The notes under the pieces were generated by a model. That model did no database searches. It was given only the letters and a program-made list of their open reading frames with translations, and had not been told where the DNA came from. 64,000 bases of DNA from Clostridium paraputrificum (GTDB lineage: Bacteria; Bacillota; Clostridia; Clostridiales; Clostridiaceae): NCBI RefSeq assembly GCF_900447045.1, contig NZ_UAWH01000005.1:124001-188000 (forward strand), written 5' to 3'. Shown piece by piece: positions 46,773 through 55,851 of the stretch. The stretch's first letter is position 1; each line of letters starts with the position of its first letter. The position numbers and the translations under genes are program-made.

Positions 46773-47673
46773 TTAAATTGCATCTATTTGATCTAAGTGT
46801 AACTCAAATAATTCTTCTGGAGTTTTATATTTTAGTATCCTTTTTGGTGGTGGATTTGTCCAATCCTCTATAAAAGCAATATCGTCATAGGGATAATCAG
46901 ATATATGTTTTTCCTTTGGGATGAAACGACGTATAAATCCATTATGACGCTCATTAGTACCTTTCTTGAAAGAAGAAGGTGGATGAGTAAGGTATATTTT
47001 TGTATTAGCTTAAGTTTCAGTTGGAGACAAATCAGCAAATTCAGAGCAATTGTAACTAGTTATACTCTCAAAAAACTTTACTAAATTTCTCGCCAAATAA
47101 GTTACGGACTCTGTTAAGTGCATCCGTAACTGCAGGAGCAGTTTTTGCTATAGCTTTTAAAACCATAGAATATCTAGTTTTACGCTCTACTATAGTAAGA
47201 AGTACATTATAATACTTAGATTTTTCACCAATAACAGTATCTATCTCTCAATGACCAAATTTTGTACGGTTATCTATATCTATTGGACGTTGAGATATGC
47301 TAGTACCAAGCTTTTTCTTATGCTTCTTTACTCTAGCCAGTTTTGTATTTCTACGCAGTTTCATTGGTAAATCTGTATTTTTTACATCCATAAATCCAAG
47401 ATCTATATAGTTGTATAGTGTCTTGGTGCAAACCATTTGAGAGCGATTAAACCTACCGGTAGCGATAGCTTCCCCAACACAAGCATCGGGTGACAATGAA
47501 TTGTTTTTGGTTTTATCTATAGTGTAGTTAATAAAATCACTACATTCTAAGAGTTTGAAAGTACGGAAAGAATTTGAACGATGCTTTCTATATACAGCTT
47601 CGTCAGTATCGGCAAGGTAAACTTCAACATGCTTTCCTTGTTTTATTTGAGTAGTTGTACCACGACGTATTTC
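46773..47673 (-). pseudogene. Second IS30-family transposase remnant
   Basis: Joined minus-strand frames read EIRRGTTTQIKQGKHVEVYLAD, RPIDIDNRTKFGH then a stop where Trp is expected before EIDTVIGEKSKYY, and near the C-terminus KKGTNERHNGFIRRFIPK and KTPEELFELHLD, all IS30-transposase motifs. The N-terminal HTH is missing, and an in-frame TGA plus several frameshifts inactivate it. Only 47248-47496 remains as one open piece. It differs in sequence from the remnant at 34029, so the two are separate elements of one family, both on the minus strand. Confidence 0.85.
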
Positions 47674-47735
47674 ATTTTACAATGGAACAAGAAAAAGAAA
47701 GTAGTTAACAGTGAAAATAATGAATTGTGAATGAT

Positions 47736-47757
47736 GAAACTCAGCTAGCTGAGTTTC
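47736..47757. repeat. 22-bp perfect palindrome
   Basis: GAAACTCAGCT followed immediately by its complement, then TAAAAATT. It could fold as a hairpin terminator for leftward or rightward RNA, although the loop must open several pairs. Confidence 0.5.
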
Positions 47758-47765
47758 TAAAAATT

Positions 47766-47798
47766 AAAAACCAAATTGGCTTAGCCAATTTGGTTTTT
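47766..47798. terminator. Bidirectional terminator after brnQ
   Basis: 15-bp stem AAAAACCAAATTGGC / GCCAATTTGGTTTTT with a TTA loop, with A- and T-rich flanks. It serves brnQ on the minus strand. Confidence 0.85.
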
Positions 47799-47844
47799 GT
47801 AATTCCTTTGGAATTGCTTCTTGAATTGTTCACTATTCATTCTA

Positions 47845-49089
47845 CTAGTTCTTCACTAAAAAATGTCCTATGCCTATCATAATTACAGTAGGGATTAACC
47901 ATGGAAAACCAAGGTTTGCAAGTGGAATAAAACTTAAATCAAAAACTTTTATTTCAGCTAAAATAGCAAAAATAAGAGAAGTATAAATTCCAAGCCTTAC
48001 AGCTTTAATATTTGTAAAATACTTATTTAATAATGTAGTAACAATTAATGTTATTGCTACAGGATATAGTATGTTAAGAATAGGACCAGATATTTTTATA
48101 ATATTGTCAACGCCCAATGCACCGATGACTATACTTATTATAGATATTATTACTGCATTAATCTTGTATGGAAGTTTTCCTTTTGATACCTTTTCAAAAA
48201 AGCTTGATCCAGCTGTTAGTAAACCAATAGATGTTGTTAAACAAGCAAGACTCATAGCTATTGCAATTACTGTTTTTCCTATGTTACCCAATATTCCGTG
48301 AGCTATAAAAAGTAGTAATGAAGTTTTTGAAATATCTGAAGATACAAGTTCAGTAGTTTGTGCACCAAGTATAGTTAGTCCACCATAAACAAATGCTAAT
48401 CCTAAAGCTGCTATTATACTAGCTCTTAAAGCCATAGGAATCATTTTATCTTTATCATAACCTTTTTCTTTTAAACTATTAGTTATGACTGCTGCGAAAA
48501 GTAATGCAGCTAAAGCATCCATAGTCTGATATCCTTCAATTAGTGAAGTTGATAGGACAGAAGTAGCACCAGTAGTGCTGATTTCACCAAGAGGAACTAA
48601 GATTCCTTTAATAATTACTAAAGAAAGCAATACTATTAATGCTGGAGTTAAATATTTACCAATTGTATCTATAACTGAAGATTTGTTTAAAACAAAAATA
48701 AGGTTAAAAGCAAAGTATATAATCATAAATAAAATTGGTGAGAATGATGGGAATAATGGTTGTATAGTTATTTCAAAAGTTGTTGCTGCAGTTCTAGGGA
48801 TACCTAGCATAGGTCCAATTGCAATAAATAAAATTGAAGCAAAAATAATTGAAAATTTAGGTCCTATTTTAGATGCTATTGTTTCAAAGGTTCCATCTCC
48901 TTTTAAACAGGCTAGTATAGCAAATAGTGGTAATCCTACCCCTGTTATTATAAATCCTAGCATTCCAATTATATATTCACTTCCTATAGCGTGTCCTAAA
49001 TATGGAGGGAAAATTAAATTTCCAGCACCAAAGAACATAGCAAATAGTGCAAAACCGATAATTAATATATCTTTATTTTTATTATTCAT
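47845..49089 (-). CDS. brnQ: Branched-chain amino acid transporter, LIVCS family
   Basis: A 414-residue membrane protein with about 12 helices. The N-terminus (LFAMFFGAGNLIFPPYLGHA) is the diagnostic LIVCS motif. It imports Leu, Ile and Val with Na+ or H+. AAGGAGG lies 7 nt before the ATG. No T-box or other leader structure was recognised in the roughly 200 nt between it and galU. It is not functionally tied to the surface-glycan genes around it. Confidence 0.95.
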   Translation of the reverse strand: MNNKNKDILIIGFALFAMFFGAGNLIFPPYLGHAIGSEYIIGMLGFIITGVGLPLFAILACLKGDGTFETIASKIGPKFSIIFASILFIAIGPMLGIPRTAATTFEITIQPLFPSFSPILFMIIYFAFNLIFVLNKSSVIDTIGKYLTPALIVLLSLVIIKGILVPLGEISTTGATSVLSTSLIEGYQTMDALAALLFAAVITNSLKEKGYDKDKMIPMALRASIIAALGLAFVYGGLTILGAQTTELVSSDISKTSLLLFIAHGILGNIGKTVIAIAMSLACLTTSIGLLTAGSSFFEKVSKGKLPYKINAVIISIISIVIGALGVDNIIKISGPILNILYPVAITLIVTTLLNKYFTNIKAVRLGIYTSLIFAILAEIKVFDLSFIPLANLGFPWLIPTVIMIGIGHFLVKN

Positions 49090-49325
49090 CTTAAGTCCTC
49101 CTTAAACAATTGACTGTACTATTAACAATAGTACCATTTAATTTTATAAGTATCAACAAAAAGATACAATATAAGACAAAAAACTAAGAAATTAATATTA
49201 AAAATCATATATTTTTATTAAAGTATAAAAATATATGATGTTATTAGTTTCATTATATATTGTTAACATAATGATTTAAATATGATAAAATATACTTGTA
49301 TGTAAAAGAAGGAAGGGGAAGTATT

Positions 49326-50192
49326 ATGAAAGTTAAAAAGGCAATAATACCAGCTGCGGGATTAGGAACAAGGTTTTTACCAGCTACAAAAGCACAACCA
49401 AAGGAAATGTTACCAATAGTTGATAAACCAACAATACAGTATATTATTGAAGAAGCTGTTGCTTCTGGTATAGAAGAGATACTTATAATTACAGGAAGAA
49501 ATAAGAAATGTATAGAAGACCATTTTGATAAGTCAGTAGAGCTTGAAATGGAGTTAGAGAAAGCAGGAAAGTCAGAGCTGCTTGAGTTAGTAAGAGATAT
49601 ATCAGATATGGTTGATATTCATTATATAAGACAAAAGGAACCAAAAGGATTAGGTCATGCTATTCATTGTGCAAAGACATTCGTTGGAAATGAACCATTT
49701 GCAGTCCTTTTAGGGGATGATGTTGTTGATAGTGAAGTACCGTGTTTAAAGCAATTAATAGATTGTTACTCAGAATATAAAACTACTATATTAGGAGTTC
49801 AAACAGTTCCAGAAAGTGAAACTAATAAATATGGTATTGTGGATGGTATTCATATAGAAGATAGAGTATATAAGGTTAAAGACTTAGTAGAAAAACCATC
49901 AGTAGATGAAGCACCAAGTAATGTTGCTATCTTAGGTAGATATATAATTACTCCTCAAATATTTGATATTCTTGAAAATACAGAGCCTGGAAAGGGTGGA
50001 GAAATCCAGTTAACAGATGCCCTTAAGACTTTAATTAGTCAAGAAGCTATGTATGCATATAACTTCGAAGGAAGAAGATATGATGTAGGAGATAAGCTTG
50101 GATTCTTACAAGCTACAATTGAATTTGCCCTTAAGAAAGAAGAATTAAGAGATAGATTTTTAGATTACTTAAAAAGTAGAGATTGGGAATAA
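49326..50192 (+). CDS. galU: UTP-glucose-1-phosphate uridylyltransferase
   Basis: A 288-residue GalU with [19 protein letters not shown] at the N-terminus (nucleotide-binding and the Lys contact), [18 protein letters not shown] near 135, and the C-terminal VGDKLGF. It makes UDP-glucose for ugd, galE and the glucan synthase. The start is ATG 49326 after GAAGGGGAAG; the in-frame codon at 49296 is upstream of that site. A candidate -35/-10 pair lies around 49260-49291. Confidence 0.96.
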   Translation: MKVKKAIIPAAGLGTRFLPATKAQPKEMLPIVDKPTIQYIIEEAVASGIEEILIITGRNKKCIEDHFDKSVELEMELEKAGKSELLELVRDISDMVDIHYIRQKEPKGLGHAIHCAKTFVGNEPFAVLLGDDVVDSEVPCLKQLIDCYSEYKTTILGVQTVPESETNKYGIVDGIHIEDRVYKVKDLVEKPSVDEAPSNVAILGRYIITPQIFDILENTEPGKGGEIQLTDALKTLISQEAMYAYNFEGRRYDVGDKLGFLQATIEFALKKEELRDRFLDYLKSRDWE

Positions 50193-50225
50193 AAAAAGGA
50201 AGGTGAAAACCTTCCTTTATTTTTG
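50191..50225. terminator. Bidirectional terminator between galU and trpS
   Basis: 9-bp stem AAAGGAAGG / CCTTCCTTT with a 6-nt loop and A/T runs on both sides. It overlaps the trpS stop codon. Confidence 0.9.
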
Positions 50226-51221
50226 TATAAATCCAATCTTCTTTTGCATCTTTCTTAAAGTTTTATTTGCAACGTAAGATGCTTTTTGAGCACCATTTTG
50301 ATAAATTTCTTCAAGATACTTTTTATTAGATAAAAGTTCTTTTACTTTTTCTTGGATTGGAGCAAGCTCCCCTATAATAGCTTCAGCTACATCTTTCTTT
50401 AAATCGGCATATCCTTTTCCTTCATATGATTTAACTAAATCTTCAGGTGAGATACCTTTTATAGCTGATAATATATTTAATAAGTTTTTCACACCAGGTT
50501 GTTCGTCAGTATAGTTTATAATTCCTATACTATCTGTAACTGCTCTACTGATTTTTTTTCTTATAACATCAGGAGAATCCATAATTAAAATGAATGAGTT
50601 TGGATTATCCGATGATTTAGACATCTTTTTAGTAGGTTCTTGTAAGTCCATAATTTTTGCACCAGCCTTAGGAATATATCCTTCTGGTATTTTAAATGTA
50701 GGACTATAAGTGTTATTAAATCTTTCAGCTAAATCTCTAGTTAACTCTAAGTGTTGAGTTTGATCTTTACCTACAGGTACTAAATCAGTATTATATAGAA
50801 GAATATCAGCTGCCATTAGTGATGGATAAGTAAATAACCCTGCACCAATAGATGAACCCATCTTTTGAGATTTATCTTTATATTGAGTCATTCTGCTTAA
50901 TTCACCCATATAAGTGTTACATGTTAATAACCAACAACATTCAGCATGTGCTGGAACATGTGATTGGATAAACAGTGTATTTTTTTCTGGATCTATTCCA
51001 GCAGCTATATATATTGATAAAAGTTCTAAAGTTCTTCTTCTTAAATCAGCAGGAGTTTGTCTAACCGTTATTGCGTGCATATCTACAACACAGAAATAAC
51101 AATCATATTCGTCTTGTAGCTTAACCCAATTTTTTAATGCTCCAAGATAGTTGCCTAAAGTTAAGTCGCCAGATGGTTGAATGCCACTAAAGATTATTTT
51201 TTTGTTAAGGTTTTCTGACAA
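50217..51221 (-). CDS. trpS: Tryptophan-tRNA ligase
   Basis: A 334-residue class Ic synthetase: SGIQPSGDLTLGNYLG (HIGH-type site) near the N-terminus and KKMSKSSDNP (KMSKS) near 200. It attaches Trp to tRNA-Trp. The start is set at TTG 51221, 8 nt after AAAGGGG; an in-frame GTG at 51230 overlaps that site. No T-box leader is present in the short upstream region. Confidence 0.96.
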   Translation of the reverse strand: MSENLNKKIIFSGIQPSGDLTLGNYLGALKNWVKLQDEYDCYFCVVDMHAITVRQTPADLRRRTLELLSIYIAAGIDPEKNTLFIQSHVPAHAECCWLLTCNTYMGELSRMTQYKDKSQKMGSSIGAGLFTYPSLMAADILLYNTDLVPVGKDQTQHLELTRDLAERFNNTYSPTFKIPEGYIPKAGAKIMDLQEPTKKMSKSSDNPNSFILIMDSPDVIRKKISRAVTDSIGIINYTDEQPGVKNLLNILSAIKGISPEDLVKSYEGKGYADLKKDVAEAIIGELAPIQEKVKELLSNKKYLEEIYQNGAQKASYVANKTLRKMQKKIGFIQK

Positions 51222-51322
51222 TAGAAACACCCCTTTCTAAACTTAAATATAATAACTATATTATAGGATTTACCAATATAACTGTCAATGTAGTTGAGTT
51301 TTACGAGATTTTGGAAAAAACC

Positions 51323-51351
51323 TTGAAATGTAATAAGAAATATATTATCAT
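51323..51351 (+). promoter_or_regulatory. Promoter of the choline operon
   Basis: TTGAAA, 17 nt, TATCAT. The predicted transcription start is near 51358, 40 nt before the first gene. Confidence 0.55.
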
Positions 51352-51358
51352 AAAAGCA

Positions 51359-51375
51359 TGTTCAATAAATGAACA
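51359..51375. promoter_or_regulatory. Operator-like palindrome at the choline operon start
   Basis: TGTTCA-ATAAA-TGAACA, a perfect 6-bp inverted repeat with a 5-nt spacer, placed at the predicted transcription start. A repressor bound here would block the promoter; the HTH domain of the first gene product is a candidate. Confidence 0.5.
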
Positions 51376-51397
51376 AAAAGTAAAGGGGATGGGATAA

Positions 51398-53248
51398 ATG
51401 GATAAATTTAATGTATTAAAACTTATATTAGAGGATTCTTGTATAAGTCAAAGAAAAATATCAGAGTTATTAAACATATCATTAGGAAAAGTAAATTCAA
51501 TATTAAAAGAATCTATTCAAAATAGAGAAATTGATATAATTAAAAATGGCAATAAAGTAATTTATAGAATTACAGACTTAGGAAAAGAGTGTTTGGAAGA
51601 AAACTTGAAGAATATAAAAGAAAATCAATTAGAAATTGATATAGATAAGGTAAATGTAGTTACTGAAGCAGTTATATTAGCTGCTGGTAAAAGAAAGGAT
51701 TTTGATATTCCAGTAGCTGCGCTTAGCTTAGAAGATACAACTATAATACAAAGAAATATAAAGATTTTAAGAGATAATGGAATAAGAAAAATTGTTGTTA
51801 TTGCTGGTTATAATAAAGAGATGCTATATAATCTATTAAAAGAAGAAAAAGATGTAATTCTAGTAGATAATGATAGATATTCTTGGACAGGCAATATGCA
51901 ATCATTAGCTTTAGCTAAAAATATTATAGAAAATGATTTTATACTAATTGAAGGAGATTTAATATTTGAAGAAAGTGTAATTTCTAAGCTAATAAGTAAT
52001 GATAAAAGAAATACTATCATAATAACAAATGAAAGTGGCTCAGGTGATGAAGGTTTTGTTCAACTAAAGGATGGATATTTATTTAAATTAGCTAAAGATA
52101 TTCATCAATTTAATAGAATTGATGGAGAAATGATAGGTATATCTAAAATATCAATTAACTTATTTAAATTAATGTTACAAGAGTTTGAGTCTAATGTAAA
52201 TCCATATTTAAATTATGATTATATGTTATTAGATGTTTCAAGAGATTATAAAGTGCCATGTTTAAAAATTGATGATCTTACTTGGGGAGAAATTGATACA
52301 GAAGATCAATATGGAAAGGTTGTGAATAATATCTATCCAAAGATAATGAGAAAAGAGAAAAATAGTAAATATGACTATGTTAGAGATATAGCTTCAGAAG
52401 TATTTCAGGTAGATAGAGATAAAATAAAAGAAGTAAGTGTTGCAGGTGGACTTACTAATAATAATTATAAAGTAAATGTTGATGGAGATTATTATATTGT
52501 GCGAGTGCCAGGAGTTGGTACAGAAAAAATGATTTCTAGAAAATATGAAATGATTAATTCTAAATTGGCTTCAGAACAAGGAATTAATGTAGATATTGCA
52601 TATTTTAATGAAGAGTCAGGTATAAAGATATCGAAGTTTATAGAAGATGCAGAAACTTTAACAAATAGAAGTAGTAAAAAACAAGAGAATATGAAGCTAG
52701 TTTCTCAAATAATAAAACAATTGCATGAATCAAGTATAGTATTTGAAAATGAATTTAATGTATTTGAAGAAATAGAGTTATATGAAGATATAATAAATCA
52801 GTTAAATGGTAAGTTTTTTGATGATTATATAATTGTAAAAGAAAAAGTTATGAATTTAAAGGCGTTAATAAAAGAATATGGTGCTAGATATGTTCCATCT
52901 CATAATGATACTCTACCAGATAATTTTGTAAAAGATACAAATGGAAGATTATATTTAATTGATTGGGAATATAGCGGTATTAATGAAGAAATGTGGGATT
53001 TGGCTGCTCATACTTTAGAAGCAGAATTTTCAGAAGAAGAGGAAAGAGAGTTCTTAAGATATTACTTTGGAAGAGAAGCTACAAGAGAAGAAAGAGTAAG
53101 ATTATTAATAAATAAAATATGTCAAGATTTTCTATGGGCAATATGGACATTAATTAAAGAAGCTGAAGGTGAGGATTTTGGAACTTATGGCATAGATAGG
53201 TATAATAGAGCTAAGATAAACTTAAATAATTTATTTAATATTTTATAG
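51398..53248 (+). CDS. HTH-nucleotidyltransferase-choline kinase fusion (LicC/LicA type)
   Basis: A 616-residue three-part protein. Residues about 1-70 form a winged helix (QRKISELLNISLGKVNSIL, a clear HTH, then a basic wing). Residues about 85-310 form a nucleotidyltransferase fold starting AVILAAGKRKDFDIPVAAL, in which the usual GxGTR and PK residues are lost, so this domain may be inactive. Residues about 335-616 form a choline kinase/APH domain with AGGLTNNNYKV, the catalytic SHNDTLPDN and metal-binding IDWEYSG. It should phosphorylate choline and may sense the pathway through the HTH part. AAGGGG precedes the ATG. licB follows by 12 nt and licC after that. Confidence 0.88.
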   Translation: MDKFNVLKLILEDSCISQRKISELLNISLGKVNSILKESIQNREIDIIKNGNKVIYRITDLGKECLEENLKNIKENQLEIDIDKVNVVTEAVILAAGKRKDFDIPVAALSLEDTTIIQRNIKILRDNGIRKIVVIAGYNKEMLYNLLKEEKDVILVDNDRYSWTGNMQSLALAKNIIENDFILIEGDLIFEESVISKLISNDKRNTIIITNESGSGDEGFVQLKDGYLFKLAKDIHQFNRIDGEMIGISKISINLFKLMLQEFESNVNPYLNYDYMLLDVSRDYKVPCLKIDDLTWGEIDTEDQYGKVVNNIYPKIMRKEKNSKYDYVRDIASEVFQVDRDKIKEVSVAGGLTNNNYKVNVDGDYYIVRVPGVGTEKMISRKYEMINSKLASEQGINVDIAYFNEESGIKISKFIEDAETLTNRSSKKQENMKLVSQIIKQLHESSIVFENEFNVFEEIELYEDIINQLNGKFFDDYIIVKEKVMNLKALIKEYGARYVPSHNDTLPDNFVKDTNGRLYLIDWEYSGINEEMWDLAAHTLEAEFSEEEEREFLRYYFGREATREERVRLLINKICQDFLWAIWTLIKEAEGEDFGTYGIDRYNRAKINLNNLFNIL

Positions 53249-53260
53249 AAGGGGGATAAA

Positions 53261-54187
53261 GTGGTGAAAAAAATTAATTCTGGAGTTAGAAATGGTATGG
53301 TTTCGGCTGTTATGTGGGGAGCTGATACCGTAATGATGGGAATAGTGTTGTCTATGGCTCCTTTTATAGAGAATGAAGAAGCAATATTTTTAGCACCAAT
53401 AGTAAGTGCGTTTTTTCATGATTTATTTTCTTCAATATGGATCTTTATATATTTATGGACAAAGAAGAAGACTAATGTTTTGTTTAAATCAATAAAAACC
53501 AAAAGTGCTAGATATGTGGCATTGGGTGCAATATTAGGAGGCCCTGTTGGAATGACAGGATATCTTTTATCAATAAAGTATTTAGGACCTTCATATACTG
53601 CATCAATATCATCCTTTTATCCAGCAGTTGGAGCGATTCTAGCATCGATAATATTAAAAGAAAAAGTTAAGAAAAGAGCTTGGTTAGGTCTTTTAGTAAG
53701 TATATCAGGAATAGTTGCATTAGGGTATAGTAAGGGTAGCGATATAGGAAATTTATTAGGTTTTGTGTTTATAGCTATGTGTGTAATTGGTTGGGGAACG
53801 GAAGCAGTAGTATGTTCTTATGGAATGAAAGATGATGAAATAGATTCAGAGTGTTCGTTACAAGTAAGACAGTTTATTTCAGCAATATGTTATGGAATTA
53901 TAATAATTCCTATATTTAGAGGAATAAAATTAGCAACTATTACAATATCTAATCCAGTAATAATGGTTATACTTATTACAGCTTGCTTTGGAACTATATC
54001 ATATTTATGTTATTATAGTGCTATATACAAAATAGGAGCTACAAAAGCAATGGGAATAAATATAACATATTTTGTTTGGGCAATAATATTAGAAACTATT
54101 TTTTTAGGAACCCCATTATCTTTTAAAACTATTTTATTAGGTACAGCAGTTATGTTTGGGTCATTTTTAGTAGCTAAAGAAGATTAG
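53261..54187 (+). CDS. licB: Choline permease, DMT superfamily
   Basis: A 308-residue membrane protein with about 10 helices in two EamA-like halves. The N-terminus (GMVSAVMWGADTVMMG) and LGAILGGPVGMTGYLLSIKYLG resemble LicB choline transporters of Haemophilus and Streptococcus. It lies between the choline kinase fusion and licC, which fixes the substrate call. The start is GTG 53261 or GTG 53264 after AAGGGGGA. Confidence 0.9.
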   Translation: MVKKINSGVRNGMVSAVMWGADTVMMGIVLSMAPFIENEEAIFLAPIVSAFFHDLFSSIWIFIYLWTKKKTNVLFKSIKTKSARYVALGAILGGPVGMTGYLLSIKYLGPSYTASISSFYPAVGAILASIILKEKVKKRAWLGLLVSISGIVALGYSKGSDIGNLLGFVFIAMCVIGWGTEAVVCSYGMKDDEIDSECSLQVRQFISAICYGIIIIPIFRGIKLATITISNPVIMVILITACFGTISYLCYYSAIYKIGATKAMGINITYFVWAIILETIFLGTPLSFKTILLGTAVMFGSFLVAKED

Positions 54188-54199
54188 AAGGAGGATATT

Positions 54200-54883
54200 A
54201 TGAGAGCAATATTATTAGCAGCGGGAATGGGAACAAGATTGAGACCGCTAACATTAGAAACACCAAAATCATTAACAATTGTAAATAATGAACCTTTAAT
54301 TGAAAGGCAAATTAGATTTTTAAAAGAATGTGGAATTAATGAGATTGTTGTTGTAACAGGATATTTAAAAGAAAAATTTGAATATTTAATTGATAAGTAT
54401 GGAGTGGAATTGGTAAATAATGATAAGTATGATGTGTATAATAATATATATACAATGTATTTAGTAAAAGATTATTTATCAGATAGTTATGTTATAGATG
54501 CAGATGTATATATAAATAAGAACTTTTTTATTCAAGAACCTAAAAGTTCATTATATTTTTCAGCTTATAGAGAGAAGTTCTTTAATGAGTGGGAAATACA
54601 GTTTAATGATGAGAAATATGTTGAAAAAATATCTGTTGTAAATGAAGGAAGCGGCTATATATTATCAGGAGTTTCATATTGGAAAAAAGAAGATTCTAGA
54701 ATAATTGTAGCAATGTTAGAAAAAGCAATTAATGAAGGTGGATTTGATAAATTATATTGGGATGATATAGTAAGAGAAAATGTTGATAATCTTAATTTGA
54801 AAATTGAAATGCTTGATAGTAGTGATATATATGAAATTGATTCTTTAGAAGATTTACAAAATGTAAAAGCAATAGTTGAATAA
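54200..54883 (+). CDS. licC: CTP:phosphocholine cytidylyltransferase
   Basis: A 227-residue nucleotidyltransferase with an intact signature: ILLAAGMGTRLRPLT at residues 4-18 and TPKSL with the catalytic Lys, then VIDADVYI as the metal site near 97. It makes CDP-choline for LicD. GGAGG precedes the ATG. It is last in the choline operon, before a strong terminator. Its intact active site contrasts with the degenerate domain in the fusion protein two genes upstream. Confidence 0.93.
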   Translation: MRAILLAAGMGTRLRPLTLETPKSLTIVNNEPLIERQIRFLKECGINEIVVVTGYLKEKFEYLIDKYGVELVNNDKYDVYNNIYTMYLVKDYLSDSYVIDADVYINKNFFIQEPKSSLYFSAYREKFFNEWEIQFNDEKYVEKISVVNEGSGYILSGVSYWKKEDSRIIVAMLEKAINEGGFDKLYWDDIVRENVDNLNLKIEMLDSSDIYEIDSLEDLQNVKAIVE

Positions 54884-54890
54884 ATGTAAG

Positions 54891-54930
54891 AAAAGTATGA
54901 CTGTTAAATGTTAGTCATACTTTTTGTTTG
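54891..54930 (+). terminator. Terminator of the choline operon
   Basis: Stem AAAAGTATGACT / AGTCATACTTTT with a 10-nt loop, then TTTTTGTTTG. Confidence 0.9.
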
Positions 54931-54943
54931 TATACAAGGCAAA

Positions 54944-55102
54944 TTAACTTTTTTCTTTTCTTCTATTTTGGATGAGAGATAGTATAAAAACACCAAATGC
55001 AATTATTATTATTAGATTAATAGAAACTTCTCCATACTCTAGTATAAGAAATGATAGAGTTAGAAAAATTACTAATCCTAGTAGCCATTTAGCTACCTTC
55101 AT
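54944..55102 (-). CDS. Small membrane protein of unknown function
   Basis: A 52-residue protein with two hydrophobic helices (about 6-21 and 28-44), a short EYGE turn and a basic tail (QNRRKEKS). No family was recognised. AAGGAGG lies 7 nt before the ATG, which strongly supports translation. It sits alone between the choline operon and the ECF transporter gene. The remaining bases up to 55242 hold only AT-rich sequence. Confidence 0.65.
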   Translation of the reverse strand: MKVAKWLLGLVIFLTLSFLILEYGEVSINLIIIIAFGVFILSLIQNRRKEKS

Positions 55103-55242
55103 AAATATCCCTCCTTACATGTATTAATATTATTATGTTCATAATCTTAAAAAAGATACATAAACATTGTATCGATATATTTGCAAAAGATATTTGTTAA
55201 AAATATAATGCTTTATATAAATAAGTTAAGGGGGTTAGATAT

Positions 55243-55797
55243 ATGTATAATATTAATAGTAAAACTAGGGATTTAATTCTTACAGCTTTAATGATAGCAT
55301 TTGTATTTATAGCAACTATGATTATAAAGATACCAACTGTAGGTGGCTATGTGCATCTTGGGGATTGTATGGTATTTTTATCAGTTGTAGTACTTGGTAA
55401 AAAAAGAGGAGCTTTTTCAAGTGCTGTAGGTATGGCTTTAGTTGACATGACATCTGGATACTATGTATGGGCACCATTTACATTTGTTATTAAGTGGGGA
55501 ATGGCATATATAGCTGGAGCTGTTCTTGAAAAATTAAACAATGGTGAAGAACATAAAGTGATAAAAAAGGATGAAGTTATTGCCTTTTCTATAGGTGGTA
55601 TATTTATGGTAATAGCCTACTTTTTAGCAGGAACTATTATAGCTGCTTTTTTAACAGGTAATGTAGGATTAATTCAGGGGCTGGTATTAGCAGCTAAAGA
55701 TATAGGTACTAATATTGTTCAAGTTTCTGTTGGAATAGTATTAGCTATGCCTTTAAGCTTGATATTAATACCTATAAAGAAAAGAATATTTAATTAG
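55243..55797 (+). CDS. ECF transporter substrate-binding (S) component
   Basis: A 184-residue membrane protein with six helices, of the ECF S-component family (PF07155-like): ALMIAFVFIATMIIK at helix 1, GGYVHLGDCMVFLS and the glycine-rich GKKRGAFSSAVGMALVD are characteristic. It binds a vitamin-like substrate and pairs with shared ECF energy-coupling subunits encoded elsewhere. The substrate is unknown. AGGGGG precedes the ATG. No riboswitch was recognised in the 140 nt upstream. Confidence 0.85.
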   Translation: MYNINSKTRDLILTALMIAFVFIATMIIKIPTVGGYVHLGDCMVFLSVVVLGKKRGAFSSAVGMALVDMTSGYYVWAPFTFVIKWGMAYIAGAVLEKLNNGEEHKVIKKDEVIAFSIGGIFMVIAYFLAGTIIAAFLTGNVGLIQGLVLAAKDIGTNIVQVSVGIVLAMPLSLILIPIKKRIFN

Positions 55798-55802
55798 AAT
55801 AT

Positions 55803-55834
55803 ATAAAAAAGCTCTAGTCAATATTGACTAGAGC
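55803..55834 (-). terminator. Terminator of the zinc-ribbon gene
   Basis: A 24-bp perfect palindrome (GCTCTAGTCAAT and its complement) followed on the minus strand by TTTTTT. Confidence 0.85.
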
Positions 55835-55851
55835 AAAATAAACATATTAAA

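Noticed and set aside
48575-49105. A 176-codon plus-strand open frame
   Set aside because: It is antisense to brnQ, with no ribosome site and no recognisable motif.
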